This document shows positions 24,025-36,696 of a stretch of 64,000 nucleotides of DNA, piece by piece. The stretch spans positions 5,345,448 to 5,409,447 of the forward strand of contig JANVCC010000073.1 of NCBI GenBank assembly GCA_025345505.1, written 5' to 3'. The stretch's first letter is position 1, and each line of letters opens with the position of its first letter. Origin of the DNA: Todiramphus chloris collaris. Its lineage: Eukaryota > Chordata > Aves > Coraciiformes > Alcedinidae. The notes beneath the pieces were generated by a model. It was not told the origin of the DNA and made no database searches. It worked only from the letters and a program-made list of their open reading frames with translations. The position numbers and the translations under genes are program-made.

Positions 24025-26683
24025 TGGGCAGTCATCTGAATTTAATAAATAGCTTCAGAGTAAAATGTGATTTATTGCTCAAAGTACTGATATAACTCAG
24101 CTATTTCCACGCAGTTTTTTGTTGTGAGCCGTTGACCTATTTCATTGTTATTGTTAATGCTGAGGATTTATGTCTATACAAAGTTTCTGTTGAAATCTGA
24201 GACTGTCTGGAATTGTTACACGTGGGTGTTTGTGTTTCCATATTATGTAACCTGTATAAACTAGAACTCTACCTGGCATAAACTCAAAGGAAACATTTTC
24301 CAGAGATCTCAGATATATCCTATGGAACTGAATACACTGGTAGCATTTTCCAAAACATTTTTTTTCTGTCAAGAAGTTTTGTTTGAAAGGCCGTGTGATC
24401 TTGCAAATTACCAAGCACAATTGTTTTAAAGATTGAAAGAAATACCCAAATATAGACTACTTGACAGCCTCAGTATTGTGTACTTCTTACAGTTCCCGAA
24501 ATTGTATCTCAACTCTTCCTCTTCAAAGGGGAATGATTTATTGGTTGATTTCACATGTTTAATAGAAAATTAGATGTTTCTTATACAAATAGGAAAGAAA
24601 AGAAGAAACAAAATAAAAACCCAAAGAACAAACAAACCCACCCAGTAAGTACAGCATCAATCTATTGATCGAGCAACGATTTGTAGATGTTACTGTTGAG
24701 TCATGGAGAGTCTGGTACAAGATACATTCTGTGTCTGGAGTTATTGGCATCATCAACTTATCCGACGGTTCCAGATTTAACAAATAACACCACCGACTGT
24801 TTCAAACTGAGCTAAGTTTTACTGGTCAAGCAAGTCAATGTGAGCAAGTACGAAGCTTCCCTGACAACGTGTCATTGACTCCTGAGGAGTCAGTGCCAAC
24901 TGGATAACGTCTACATTTTCAAATGCACTCTCTTAGTCACTGGAATGTTCAACTCCTGTTTATCTGCAGATATGTAAATCTACAATATCTCAGCCTGGCA
25001 AGAGGATCTTATGATGCAAATTCCTGGCAGACCCAATATCATATAGTTTGGGGATATTGGCAAACACAGTAAATTAATTCTTGGAAGAATTGGTAAACAC
25101 AGTGTTTTGTACTTGAAAGAGATGGGGTAGAATTGGCAGACGTTGTCAGAAATGTTCGTTTTGCTGGGAAACTCATCGGTGGACCTGGCTGCGAGGAGAA
25201 AAGTTTTCCTAGTTGTGCCATACATAGATTGCACTTCTAGCTTATTTGTGGCACGTTGACATCATTAGAACTGTTTTCTTCCACACTTTTCACTGTTTCC
25301 AGCTATGTAAATATGAAGGGAGCTGTATTCCACAAATACTGGCAGTACGAGAACGCTTTATGGCTTTTAGGTTAATTACAGGTTTGTAGAAAACAGTAAT
25401 TTAGAGGAATGAATTCCTGATAGGATAAGCATCTGGGATTGAGTCATTGGCATGATACAGTTTATTGATCGTTAACAATAGGAGCATACGGTGGTAAATT
25501 TCTGGTTAGACAAACATGTATTTTCTGGCAAGATAAATATATTGAACTGCATTAGGGGCAAGGCAAACTGGAGTTACTCCTAGCAGGAGGATCCAACAGT
25601 TAGTATTTTCTGGTAAATCTGTGGGAAAACAGTCAGCATTGCTAGTATTCTAGGAAATGACATTTTGGAGCTCTTCACAAAGAATTGCCCTTTTAGCCCA
25701 AGAAGTAAGGAAAACGTTTTTGTAGGACAAAAGCTGCAGATTGGTAGCATACTAAATGTGTCGTAAAGAACGTACATAAAATTATCTTCAGGAACAGCAA
25801 GGGAACAAACCCAGCTAAGTGTTCAAAACCTGACTTGAATGAAGTGTTGGTTTCATGAAGAGGCCTGGGTCACAACGTGGGAAAGCTGTGCTCATCAGCC
25901 TGAGGCCCTTGCTGTTTTCATCCCTGGTATTTTTGGCTTGCTGCTGTTGCCATCCTAGTCTCATTTCTGCCCCGTGTACCCTCTAGCAATGGTGAGGATA
26001 CACAGGCTATAGAAATGTTGCAGTGCTGAAAGGCACTTTCTTTCCTTAGGAAGGAAAAAGTACCTGTGAGGTGCAGAAGCCGACGGTCTGTTTTGCTGTG
26101 ACTTAAAAGTTCAGCAAATTTAGGCTTACCGGGAAGGAAGATTTAAACACATGTAACTCTTAACCTCGTATGACCAGTCAAAACCAGTTTCACTTTTCAT
26201 CATAGATGTAAATATGAGGCATGATGACAAGCACTGGTAGGAAATTGTCCTGTCAGGAAAATGTCATGGTGTTTTTTTGTCATCTGTGAAGTAGCAGAAG
26301 CTTTTTACATAATAGCCATATTCTCCTCTGATTTCAGAATTATGTAAATCTATTCAGGGCAGCAGATCTGCTTGGTGTGTGTACCAGGACTATAGAGAGT
26401 TGAATTTGGGCTGTATATAGCCTGTGCTTTTTGTTTCAAGTACTTTATTTTTAAATGACATGTAAAGGTAAATGAGCCAGTCTTCACTAGCTTCTCCCCT
26501 TCATCTGTTACATATAACGCTGTAATAGTGCTCTCATATACCACAGGTTTGTGGCTTTTTGAGCCCTCCCAAGGAAACTGATGCCAAAATAGTGACTGTG
26601 ATTTTTCATTGTTTTAATAGAGATTTGGAGCACTTACCTGGGTGAATTTAGGACTCTTGTGCTTTTAAACTTCCACAAAGTTT

Positions 26684-26741
26684 AAAGTGAAAGAAGTGAA
26701 AGAAAGTGAAAAAAGAAGTGAAAAAAGAAGTGAAAAAAAAT
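26684..26741. repeat. Purine-rich GAAGTGAAA-type tandem repeat
   Basis: About six runs of AAGTGAAA or AAAAGAAGTGAA variants occur back to back, all purine apart from single T bases. This is an intronic simple repeat, probably length-variable. Confidence 0.9.
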
Positions 26742-29077
26742 GTATCGGGAAGCATCCCCAAACTCCTTTAGATATCAAGAAGGTAGAGCTTAAGCATCAT
26801 CAGTGCTAACCTGGTGGTCGATGAAATAGGGTAGAACAGTTCAATATAGCTCTACCTCCTAGTTGCATAATTCGGAGCCTTTGCCAGTAGTGTTCATGTG
26901 ATGAAGACTATCAAAATAAAGAATATTATAATGGCTATTTTGAAACACGTAAACAGGACACGATAAAATCTATTTTTTATGTTTGCAGCTGGAGGGGAGA
27001 TCATTAGTTTTGAAAAAGACAAAAAACCCCATAAAATGGAAAGAAAGTCTCTTTCTTAAACGAGCTACTGCTGTGCAGGCTTTTAGAAATGTGGTAGTTT
27101 TGAACTCTTCAGCTGGGTAGTTATTTACTTCTCATGTTCCCACTGCTTTCTTTATGATGAGATTTGGAGGTTAATGGAGGATGGGATTTTTTAATTTTTA
27201 TTTTTTTAGCCTTTAAGATGCAGAATTTATTTAGATCTGTATGTTGAGTTGTTGTGGAGGGTGATTGTAGCACTGTGGAATGAAGCATTCCTGAGTTCTG
27301 GAAGAAGAAGGTAGGAGCAGGTGGATAACAAAGGAAACCAATTGTTTTTGCAAGCACTTTTCTTGAAATTCTGTAATTTAATGAAGAAAATACAAAACTA
27401 ACGTAGAAAACTTCTGGTTACGTGCGGTCAGTAGCTAGGGCCTGTATCAGAACTGCTGAAGTACTTTGAATTACTAGAATCTTTCTTCGCTTGTTTGAGA
27501 ACACCAGACATTTAAGTTTTAGACTTGCAGTGTTGTCTACAACATTTTTCTCATTTCAGAAAATCTGGTCATTTCAGCATGTTCTCTGTACCTGCCTGAT
27601 GTAGAGTGGCAGTGTCTGTGTGAGGACACACGACAGATCCCTCGTACTGTCTCCTGGAAGAGACTGAGCTTTCAGTAAAGAGTAATTTAAAGGTCCTTCA
27701 GATTTCTGGGCTGTATACGAGCGGAAGGAAGCGGTAGCTACCAAGCTCTGTCTCCTGCTGTTGTACGTTACACCAGATGGGCTGAGTGCTTGTGAGCATC
27801 GTGTTGTCCAACAAAAAAAAAATCACATACGAGGCAGAGTAAAAGACTCCTCGCTCGTCAAGCTTTAATACGCTGTCTCCTCCTGTATTCCCTTGCAGAA
27901 ACAGGGGCTTGTGGTGTTCTGTGCTGGGCTTTGGTTGGCTGGTTGTGTTCTAATCACGGTGCTGTTGCTGTCACCCAGAGAAAAAAGCAGTGAGATGCAG
28001 CTCCCTGTGGCTTCCTGGACTGCAGCCTTCTCCTCCGTGTAGGGAGCATCTGCAAACACTAAGGAAAGGAAAAGCTTCACTTAGATTCAGACCCCCTCTG
28101 GATAATCTTTCTTGATTCGCCAAGTAATTGGAAAGTTCTCTCCTTGGAATAGCTGGAGGGAGGAAACTGTGTGTTTGTGGCTTCATTTAAAAGTCTCACA
28201 AAGGGAATACTTTTTCTTCCCCTCGTCAATTCAAAATACATGAGCAAAGTGAATGTGCAAAGAGACTCTCTTCCCACAAGGCTGAAGTAGGTGCTCCCTT
28301 CCCAGATCACAGTTGTGTTACAAAAGCTTGTAACCTGCTGTCACCATTCCTGTACTGCTGCTTCCAATCTTACAATATCTGCCATCATCTCTGTGAAAAA
28401 AATGCCTGGTATGATCAAAATTGTTCCATTCTCATAAGTAATTCTTTTGATTTAAAAAGTGAGTATTTGAGAGAGGGTGGAAAAGGGAGGAAAAAAACTA
28501 CGGAGAAAGGAAATCAACTCAAGAAGGATCACAGTGCATTTCCAATCCCCTGCTAACAAATCTCATCTAAGGAATAAAAAAAGCATTCTGCAAATGTTCC
28601 ACAAGCTTAACAATCCATTTGTCAGTGTACAGATACAAACTACAATGCTAATTTCCCTTCTCTTCTCTGAATCGCAAATTTTCTGTGGTATGAAATGCCA
28701 GAAATCACAGAAATAAAAATCAGAAGGGTAGAGAAACTCAACCAGTGTAACAGCAACGGAGATCCAGCAATCCTTACAGTAACCTGTGCCCAATACTAAT
28801 GGAATATCTACAGCAGGGACTTAAACATTTGATTTAATATGTTTTGGAATTCTGTTTGTCAAAGCCTGCACTGGTATCTGCAATGCGTCCCTGCTATATT
28901 AATGGAGTTTCTTCCTATAACACCTAAAACCAAGATATGAACGAGCATCAAGACAAGTATTACAGACCATGGGACCCAGTGAACAGCTCTGCATGTGCCC
29001 TACAAGCCACTTTAACACACAGACTCTCACAGTGTCTTCTATGTCACTCTTTCTGAAACAAAGAGGAGCTGTCTGTC

Positions 29078-29092
29078 TTTTTTTTTTTTTTT
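29078..29092. repeat. Poly-T tract, 15 nt
   Basis: A homopolymer T run in the large intron. Confidence 0.9.
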
Positions 29093-32000
29093 CCCTGCAA
29101 CTAGAAATCTGGGTGCTTATCTTCATTTCTAGAGCAGATGCTGAAACAGAATAGCAGTTCTTCCCAGGGTTTCTCATTTATGTGTCTGTCAGAAGATTTT
29201 GTACTGTCAAGAAGCAGCTCAGCGAGTCAGTGGCATGGCTGGGTAGCTGGATGAACAGCAGGATGGGTGTATCCGACTTCATTTAGAGTCTGAATTTGCT
29301 TCTCTTTTGAGAATGAGACCCAAATAGGTCTGAACTTAGTTCTGTAGGTCTTTATGTGAAGTAAATTGTGAATTTGGAATCTAAGGTTCTCCTTTCAAAG
29401 TTTCAGTTTTATTGGAAGCTGCTCAGAACCCAGTATCCTGCTGACTGTCACTCATTTGGAATGCTTTGCAAGTGGGTGAAGTATCTTGAGCTCAGATGGG
29501 AAAAACCAGCATGAAGGGAACAAGGTAATGTTTAACACCATCAGACCGATTCTTTTCCCACCACCTCTTCCCCAAGCACCAGTTACATAACAAAACAGCG
29601 AAGGGTAAGGTTGATGTAGTCACTTCCAGTGATAACCTCAGGGAAAATTGTCTGAGGACCTAGAAAAGTCAGATATCAAAATATAAACAGTTGCTGCGAA
29701 AATCACCAAGGGATGATGAAGCCAGCAAATTCAAATGATAATATTAGCACAGTGACTAATGAAACATAAATGTTAAGTTTTATAAGATTTTTGAAAGATT
29801 AACTGTGGTTTATTCAGTATTAATGTACTGGAATTCATAACTGCTACGGGAGTTGCATTTCTAAGAAAGAACATTAGCAGCTGGGTTCTTTTAAGTACTG
29901 TGCTCAGAAATAGGCTATTAGACAAGTCCTAGTCTGGTTTTCTGGTAACTGAAAAAATGGCAGTATGTGAAAAAACAGATTGGATGTTGCCACTGACTTA
30001 CTCAGTGGAAGGTGCTTAGTGTCACACAGGATTTTTGAACTACTGTGAAGAACCCCATTGTGTGAGCCTTGCAAAGAAAATTAATGGAAGGTGCTGTATT
30101 TCATGATTCAATCATTATTTATATAACCTCACTTTTCAGACCCTTTTTTTCCTGGAATTAAAATAACAGAAAACAAATAATAAAGAAGAGTGAATCAACT
30201 TGGAAAAACCTGGAGATGCTCAAGGTTACTCCGCTTTCTTGTGGATGGCATTTCTAAAATGCATCATGGGACCACAGGAATGTGCTCCCGCTGTCATCCC
30301 AAGTGTGGGTTCTTTACTTGGTGTGCAAAGAGCCGAAACATGCACAGAGTCAAGATATTTGTTTATTTTATTTCTTTGCAGAGATGGGTAGAGGTGGTTC
30401 ATCCACAAAAGTGATATTTGTGATGTATTTATATGTTACCTTAAGAAAAAGCTTTAATTTCTTACACTGCTTATTGGTCAGCACGTATTCATAGCTCTTT
30501 TTTATTGGTTCCTACACTCCCTCACCTTCATTTAAAAACACTGTATCCTGTTTTTTTTTACTACCCATGTTCTGTGAGGGAGGGCCTTTTGTGAGTAGGA
30601 GGTTTCTACCTGAGGGCAGGTTTTTACCATGTCAATGATACTATAATGAGCATAGGTTACTTCTGAGCAACTTGTTTATGCAATTTTGGAGTCAGCATGT
30701 TTCCCTTATCTAGTTCTTACCATTCTTTCACCGTCCTTCTCTTTTGTTAATTGTAATATATGATTCTCTTATTTGTTTCCTGGCATTCCTTCACAGTCCT
30801 GCTTTGGTCATTTGTAATACCACTGCTTCTTGGACAAGCAGCAAGACAATAGAAGTGGCCTCCTAGAATGGGTGGCATGTAAGCAGTCATCGTGCTTTTT
30901 AAAATAGGTAGTGTTTCCTATTAGGAGGCTACTAGAGAAGGAGAAGTTAGTGTCATCTTAATCATTGAGGAAAAAAAATCATTGCAGAGTCAGGAACTGC
31001 TCTGCAAAGCATCTGTTAATAAAATTGATTTTAGTTAAGCTGGCTGAGGTTAATCTATTTTTATTTTTATCTTTTTTAAATTTATTTGAATTTCAGTTCT
31101 CCCATTGAATGGAGAATTCTTTGTTCGCTGGATTTGCCACATTCTTCCTCAATAATTCATGCATAATTTAAATTTACTTCCTTTCAAACAAATGGAGATG
31201 CATTGGTCTCAAAGCGACCTATGTTAAGGGAATAAATGGACCAATGTGCTTAAACGACAAGATTTATTAGAGGGTTTTATGTAACATTTCTAATAGTTCT
31301 CCAGTATCAATGGTTCTGGGTTCCTGGTAGAGGTGTATAGTTCCTATGGACAACGGCATAAGCAGCAAAATATTTGCCAGAAATTCCTTTGCTTCTAAAT
31401 ATTTTCATAGAATGAAAGTAGTTGGTGTTTTGAACTACATAAACAGTTGAGTTTCTCTTCATTTTCAATTACCCAGCAAAGATTATTCACGTGTGATTTT
31501 CTTAACAGCAAAATGTATCATAGAAGTAGTTTTTGTTAGGTATAAAAGTTATAGAAAGGGAAATGCAGAGAACATAGTGACTGATCATTTCTGGATATGT
31601 TAATTTCTTAATTCAGTTTATTAGTGGAATTTTTTTTCTAAATCTGCATTGAATCTTACTTGTGCTTTCCCTGATTAACTGTAGAATTTTGTACTTCAAA
31701 GAGGCTTTGGTAATTTATTTCAGTATTGTTGGAGAGTAAAAAAGTAAGCATTCATGATAACTAGAAACAATTGTAAGTTTTATTTTCCAGAAGTCTTTTT
31801 GTGGCTTGTGAAACATTCATGCGCTTTTCTTAGCGATGAAGGTTGCTAAATTCTGATCAAAGAGTGACTTCAAATATTGTTTAAAACATCTGCACTCAAT
31901 TCAGTTTGGACATATCAACCTTGTACCTTCTTTTCAAACACTTGCGTGAAATTAATGATGTCTGCTCACTTGATCTCTTTATTTCATCATCTATTGAAGA

Positions 32001-32559
32001 AAAACAATTCTGTAATTACTTGTGCTGCTGTCATCAAGACAAGAGAACTTTCTAATTATATTTTTTTATAAAAATCATATCAGGGCACTGAATATGTGGT
32101 CATCTGTAATGTAATTTTGGGACATGCTTGTAATCCTTTCTAGTAATGAAATTAAAGAAATTGGTTGCTACTTAATTTTTGTCGAAACCAAAGGATTGTA
32201 GATTGCTCTACATACACTCAGCTATTCTGTTCAGCTGGAGGCAGGAATTAAGTTGAAAATTTCTCAATAACATTTTCCTTTTGAGATTTCTGTGGGAGTT
32301 TTCCTCTTCCTTAGTACGAGTGTGTGTATAAATACAGAAGGATATGTGTATAGGATTGGTAGAATGCAGGCAGAACTTGTAATTTGAGGTACCTGTTTAG
32401 TCCAGAAAAAATAGCCATAATTTTTTTCCTAGTTTCATTGTACATCTGGAGACGTAGAATATTAAAGGAGATGCAGAAATCAGAATTGTGTGCACAGGCT
32501 TCTGGCTTTGGACCAGTCTGGTGGTTTTCTTTGCAATTTAAGTCGGTTACCAAGAGTGT

Positions 32560-32601
32560 AAATAGATTTATAGAATAATGGATTATTCTATAAATCTATT
32601 T
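32560..32601. repeat. Perfect 20-bp inverted repeat with a 2-nt spacer
   Basis: The left arm 32560-32579 (AAATAGATTTATAGAATAAT) is exactly reverse-complementary to 32582-32601, separated by GG. Another partial arm copy (AGAATAATCTAAAT) follows. It is very AT-rich, intronic, and would form a near-perfect cruciform or RNA hairpin. Confidence 0.97.
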
Positions 32602-32960
32602 AGAATAATCTAAATATTAGAGCTATTAGAAATGTCTAATGGTTGCCCCCCAGAGGTATTCCACTGTGCTGCTTGGAAAATGTGTTAGTAATTTCCTCTC
32701 GCTGTGGTTGCTTTTCTCATTTTGTACTGGAGGATGGATGGCAAAATTCGTTTGTGTCTCTGAGAGGAAATACAGAATTCCTCAAGAAAAGGGAATGGTA
32801 TGAAAAAAAATCCTTGTGTTTCAACTGAGAAGCAAAAAAAGGAAATTATTTGCCTGTTCTTAGTGGATTATTCTGGTGAACCTATCTTGGATGACCATCT
32901 TGCCTGTTACCTATTGTAAAAATAATGATGAACACACGGTACCTTTATACAAGGGCAGCC

Positions 32961-32982
32961 CTCCTCCTCCTCCTCCTCCTCT
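32961..32982. repeat. (CTC)n trinucleotide microsatellite
   Basis: About seven CTC units on the + strand, in the intron. Confidence 0.92.
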
Positions 32983-35900
32983 CCACTAAATCTAGTTCTT
33001 CTTTTCACCTATGTATCTAACTTCTCCGAGTCAGTTCCAGGTTTTAATCTTAAGATATCTGAAATGCAGTTTTGTGTTTTGCTTTGGTTCGTGGATTAAG
33101 ACTGTGTCTCTTCTGTAGAATTTTGCTGTGAAGATGTAAGAGAAAACTATTTTTAGATTTCTGCTTATGGATAAAAATATGAAGAACACAGGTCTGGTTT
33201 CTATACTAATCCTGTGTACAATCCATCCTTTGAGTTCACTAGTCATAGTACTGTAAATCAGAAAATAATATTTGTCTTTAGCAATGAAAAAATACATTCC
33301 AAATTACATATTGTAGCACGTGTTGATACATAACCCTCAGTAGTGTTTTGCCAGAGGTATATAATTAGTGGTTTTGGAAAGGAACTATTTGTAGGATTTC
33401 TCTGGTTGGTTTGGTTTGTGTATAGATTCTCAAAGGATTAATTGAACTGTTGGTTGTAGGGATACAGTTCTTCCTGGAATCAGTGAGAGTTATGCTTCTA
33501 GGTGTGACAGGAGTTTAAGCTGATATTGTAGTAGTGATTAACTCATGTTTGCAATTAATTATCGGCTTTTGATCTGTAGAGTTCAGGTGTTCAAGGAGAA
33601 GGATGCTAATAGCTTGTTTTTATTCTGTGCTTAGAAAACAAAGCTGCTTTCAGACATTAAAAAAAAAAACATGCTTACTGAATCATTTGTCCATCTTTAT
33701 GTCTTAGATGCTGGATCAGACTTCTGCAGGTCTCACTGGTGCATGTTTTTTAAGTATCTCTTGGCTCCTCCTCACACTTTCACTACTTCAATGGTACTGT
33801 TAGCAATTTGGCTTGCTTCCCGGGGCTGACATGGGGACTGGAGATCTGGGATAGCTCTGGGCAGGGGGCTGGATCACATCTGCCTTCCTTGTGACTGTAG
33901 AGCAGTCATACAGATGGTGATAACATTGTGTGGACCTTCACCACTGCCACCTGCACCAGGAGATATGTTTAGTTCCTGGTACTCACTTCCAGACTGTTGG
34001 GTTGCAGTGAAGAGCTGTCATAGCTTCACTCTCCCCTGCTTTGGAGCCAGAAGATAGAGGGGTTGTTTCCTTTTTCCTTTGTTGCCGTGTTGGACTCCTC
34101 TCTGGGTTCTCAGGTTTCTGTTACCCCATGTAGGAGTTCAACTCATTTTTTGGTTGTGAAAGGGAAGGTCCCTGAAAATAGTTTAGCCTGCTTTCTACAT
34201 TCCTTAAAAAAAAAAAAAATCCCAATCTTGTAACATCGATTAAAAAAGAAAAGAATAAAAAAAGCTCATAAATAAAATTAAACTCTCCTACTTCAGTCCC
34301 ACTGCGGTTGCCATTGTGCTTTTGAGTCAGTTGCCAGGTGTTCACTGCAGCTAGCCAGAGGCTTGTGCCACTGGGAAACAAATTGGCAGAGACAGACTCT
34401 ACCTTTGAAGTGGCTGTCACTGGAAATTTTTATTACTGAAAGTAGGCAAGTTGTTTTATGACAAGAAAAGACTTTGGAGTTGTGGAGAAAAGGAAGGTGC
34501 AGTGTTGGATACCTCAGTGCTATTTATTTCTTGCAGAAATAATAGCAGTAATGTGTTTATTGGAGCAGGGCTGAGCACACCTTGGGAGATAGAAAAGCTA
34601 TTTAGCAAATTTTCAGCTTTGCATTTAGAAAGAGACATAGGGGATAGGTCTGCCCGTGCTGCAGGCTGGTTCTCCAGTTCATGAATTCCTGGCACCCATC
34701 TGTGTGTCAAACAGCTGCACTAGACCTCCGTACAAAGTGAGCCGTGTCTGCTTTGGACAACTTCTCCCTAACATTATTCCCGCTTGCTAGTGAAGTATTA
34801 TTCAGCCTTGAATTCACCCATATGATGAATATTCATTTCACAGATAATTATCGTCACCCCTGAACAGCTCCACTCAAATAAACCAACCATCTCTTGCCAC
34901 CCATCATTTCTGTCACTGTTTTGGCAGCATGAAGCTTATGGTTCCTCATGCTTTAATAATGTTCCATCATCTGTGCTATCAGATTTGGGTCAAATGACCA
35001 TGATGAGGGTTAGGAAACGTAACCTTTATGCAATGGTTGATGTCTTAGGAAAAAGAAAGAGAGGCACCTGCCACTGATCTTTCCACGTGCTGCCTTCAAT
35101 CCCACAGCAGCACAGTGGCCGTAAACAAGGTGCTTCTTTGCTGTAACTGGTTTCTCAAATTTAAGTATCTGTTGTGAACAAGTGAGTGCTCAGACATTGT
35201 ATTCCAGTATTTTCAGGTTTTTCCTCAAAGACTGTAGTTAGTAAAAGAAATCTCAATCCTTAAATTGTCTATGGTAATGGATTTATCTAGACTGTCAATT
35301 GAGTGGAATAATGTTGCTAGCACGTTTTATTTCAGTTTTATGATGCTTTTATAAGAACTGCATGCATAAAGTATATTTTTAATGGCTAATAAGTCCTACT
35401 GAAGGAGAAAAAGGAATGTAAAGGCTGTTTTCTTTCTTTTGTGTAAATATTATTATTAAAATGAATAAAAGAGCTAAATAGAAAGTAACTACTATAACAG
35501 CAGTAAGAGTTCAGTTAGTGTCTGAAATGGTTAGAGTTCAGTAGCAGATGCTTTGCAAGTGAGATATTTACTGACTTGGTGTCTTTGGCAACATTCAACC
35601 CAAGTTTTACACTGTATGTGTCATTAATGGTAAAAATTAGCCTCGGAACATGCTTAACAAATCTGCCTGTTACAATCTGAGCAAACCAGTCTGTGAGATG
35701 ATAGCTGTATTCAACAGGAAGACACTGACTGGGGCAATTTTCTGGCCGGTATCTCTGGAGGCTTCGTGTAGCAGTGCATCAGCAGGCTGCTTCTCGTTCG
35801 GTGTTTTGTTTTCTGTCCTGGTGTCCGTCTGTTCATTCCTTGCTGTTTGCACATTCCTCATTTAGAACTGAAATCAGCCAGGGAAATCTGGGAAGGGGAC

Positions 35901-36680
35901 AGCCATGAGGGATGTGTGCGCTTCTCTGAACGTCTGCCTCGTTGACAATGAGCGCTTTTTATTAGCCTGGGGAAAATGATTCTTTTGTCCTTTATTCGCT
36001 TTCTTCATTGCTACACAGCAGCTCACGCTGCTCATCCTTCTTGGTTTTGAGTCCTCTTCATGGACCACTGGGTCCAAGCCCTTCCTTTCCTTCCCCCCCC
36101 CTTCCCTGTCCACTGGGACCTGTGTCATTCAGAACCACTTGCTCCTGATCCAGTGCTGAGTTCTTCCTATCTGTACTGAAATAGGAATGGGACTGCTTTA
36201 GAACAGTTCTGTCTGATTACAAGCCAGAGAGGATCTTGCTCTGTTTTCAGAGAAGTGATTTAAGCACCTACAAAGAAGCGTTGGGTTTTTTTTTTCACTC
36301 AGAAGCACTTCTGGATGTGCTGCTTGCATCCTTTGCCAGTTGTCCTGATCAGCTGTGCTGTTTATTTCCCATTTGCTCTGTCACTGCTGTGTCTAATATC
36401 GGACACAGTATGAGATGGTGCAGCTCAGGAAATGGTGAAGCAGCTGGTAGGGAAATGAGACAATACCAAATGGTGGGTAATGGGAAAGGAGGCAAAATCC
36501 ACATGTGACTTGTAGCCAATGGGGAAACTGCTTCTCGTGAAGACTCTTAACTCAGCAGGTTTGCATGATAAAAATTTAATAGGAAAAAAACATTGGAAAA
36601 GAGCTTTAAGGTCCATTTAAAACAAAGCTGTCTGCTAGAAAAAAAAACCTTTGTACAAAAGGGTATTTTAGCATTTCCTC

Positions 36681-36696
36681 TTTTTTTTTTTTTTTT
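36681..36696. repeat. Poly-T tract, 16 nt
   Basis: A homopolymer T run in the large intron. Confidence 0.9.

Noticed and set aside
33850..33890. GGGCAGGGGGCTGGATCACATC, considered as a CR1 3' fragment.
   Set aside because: Only a short GC-rich phrase resembles CR1; flanking sequence does not align and there is no terminal octamer.
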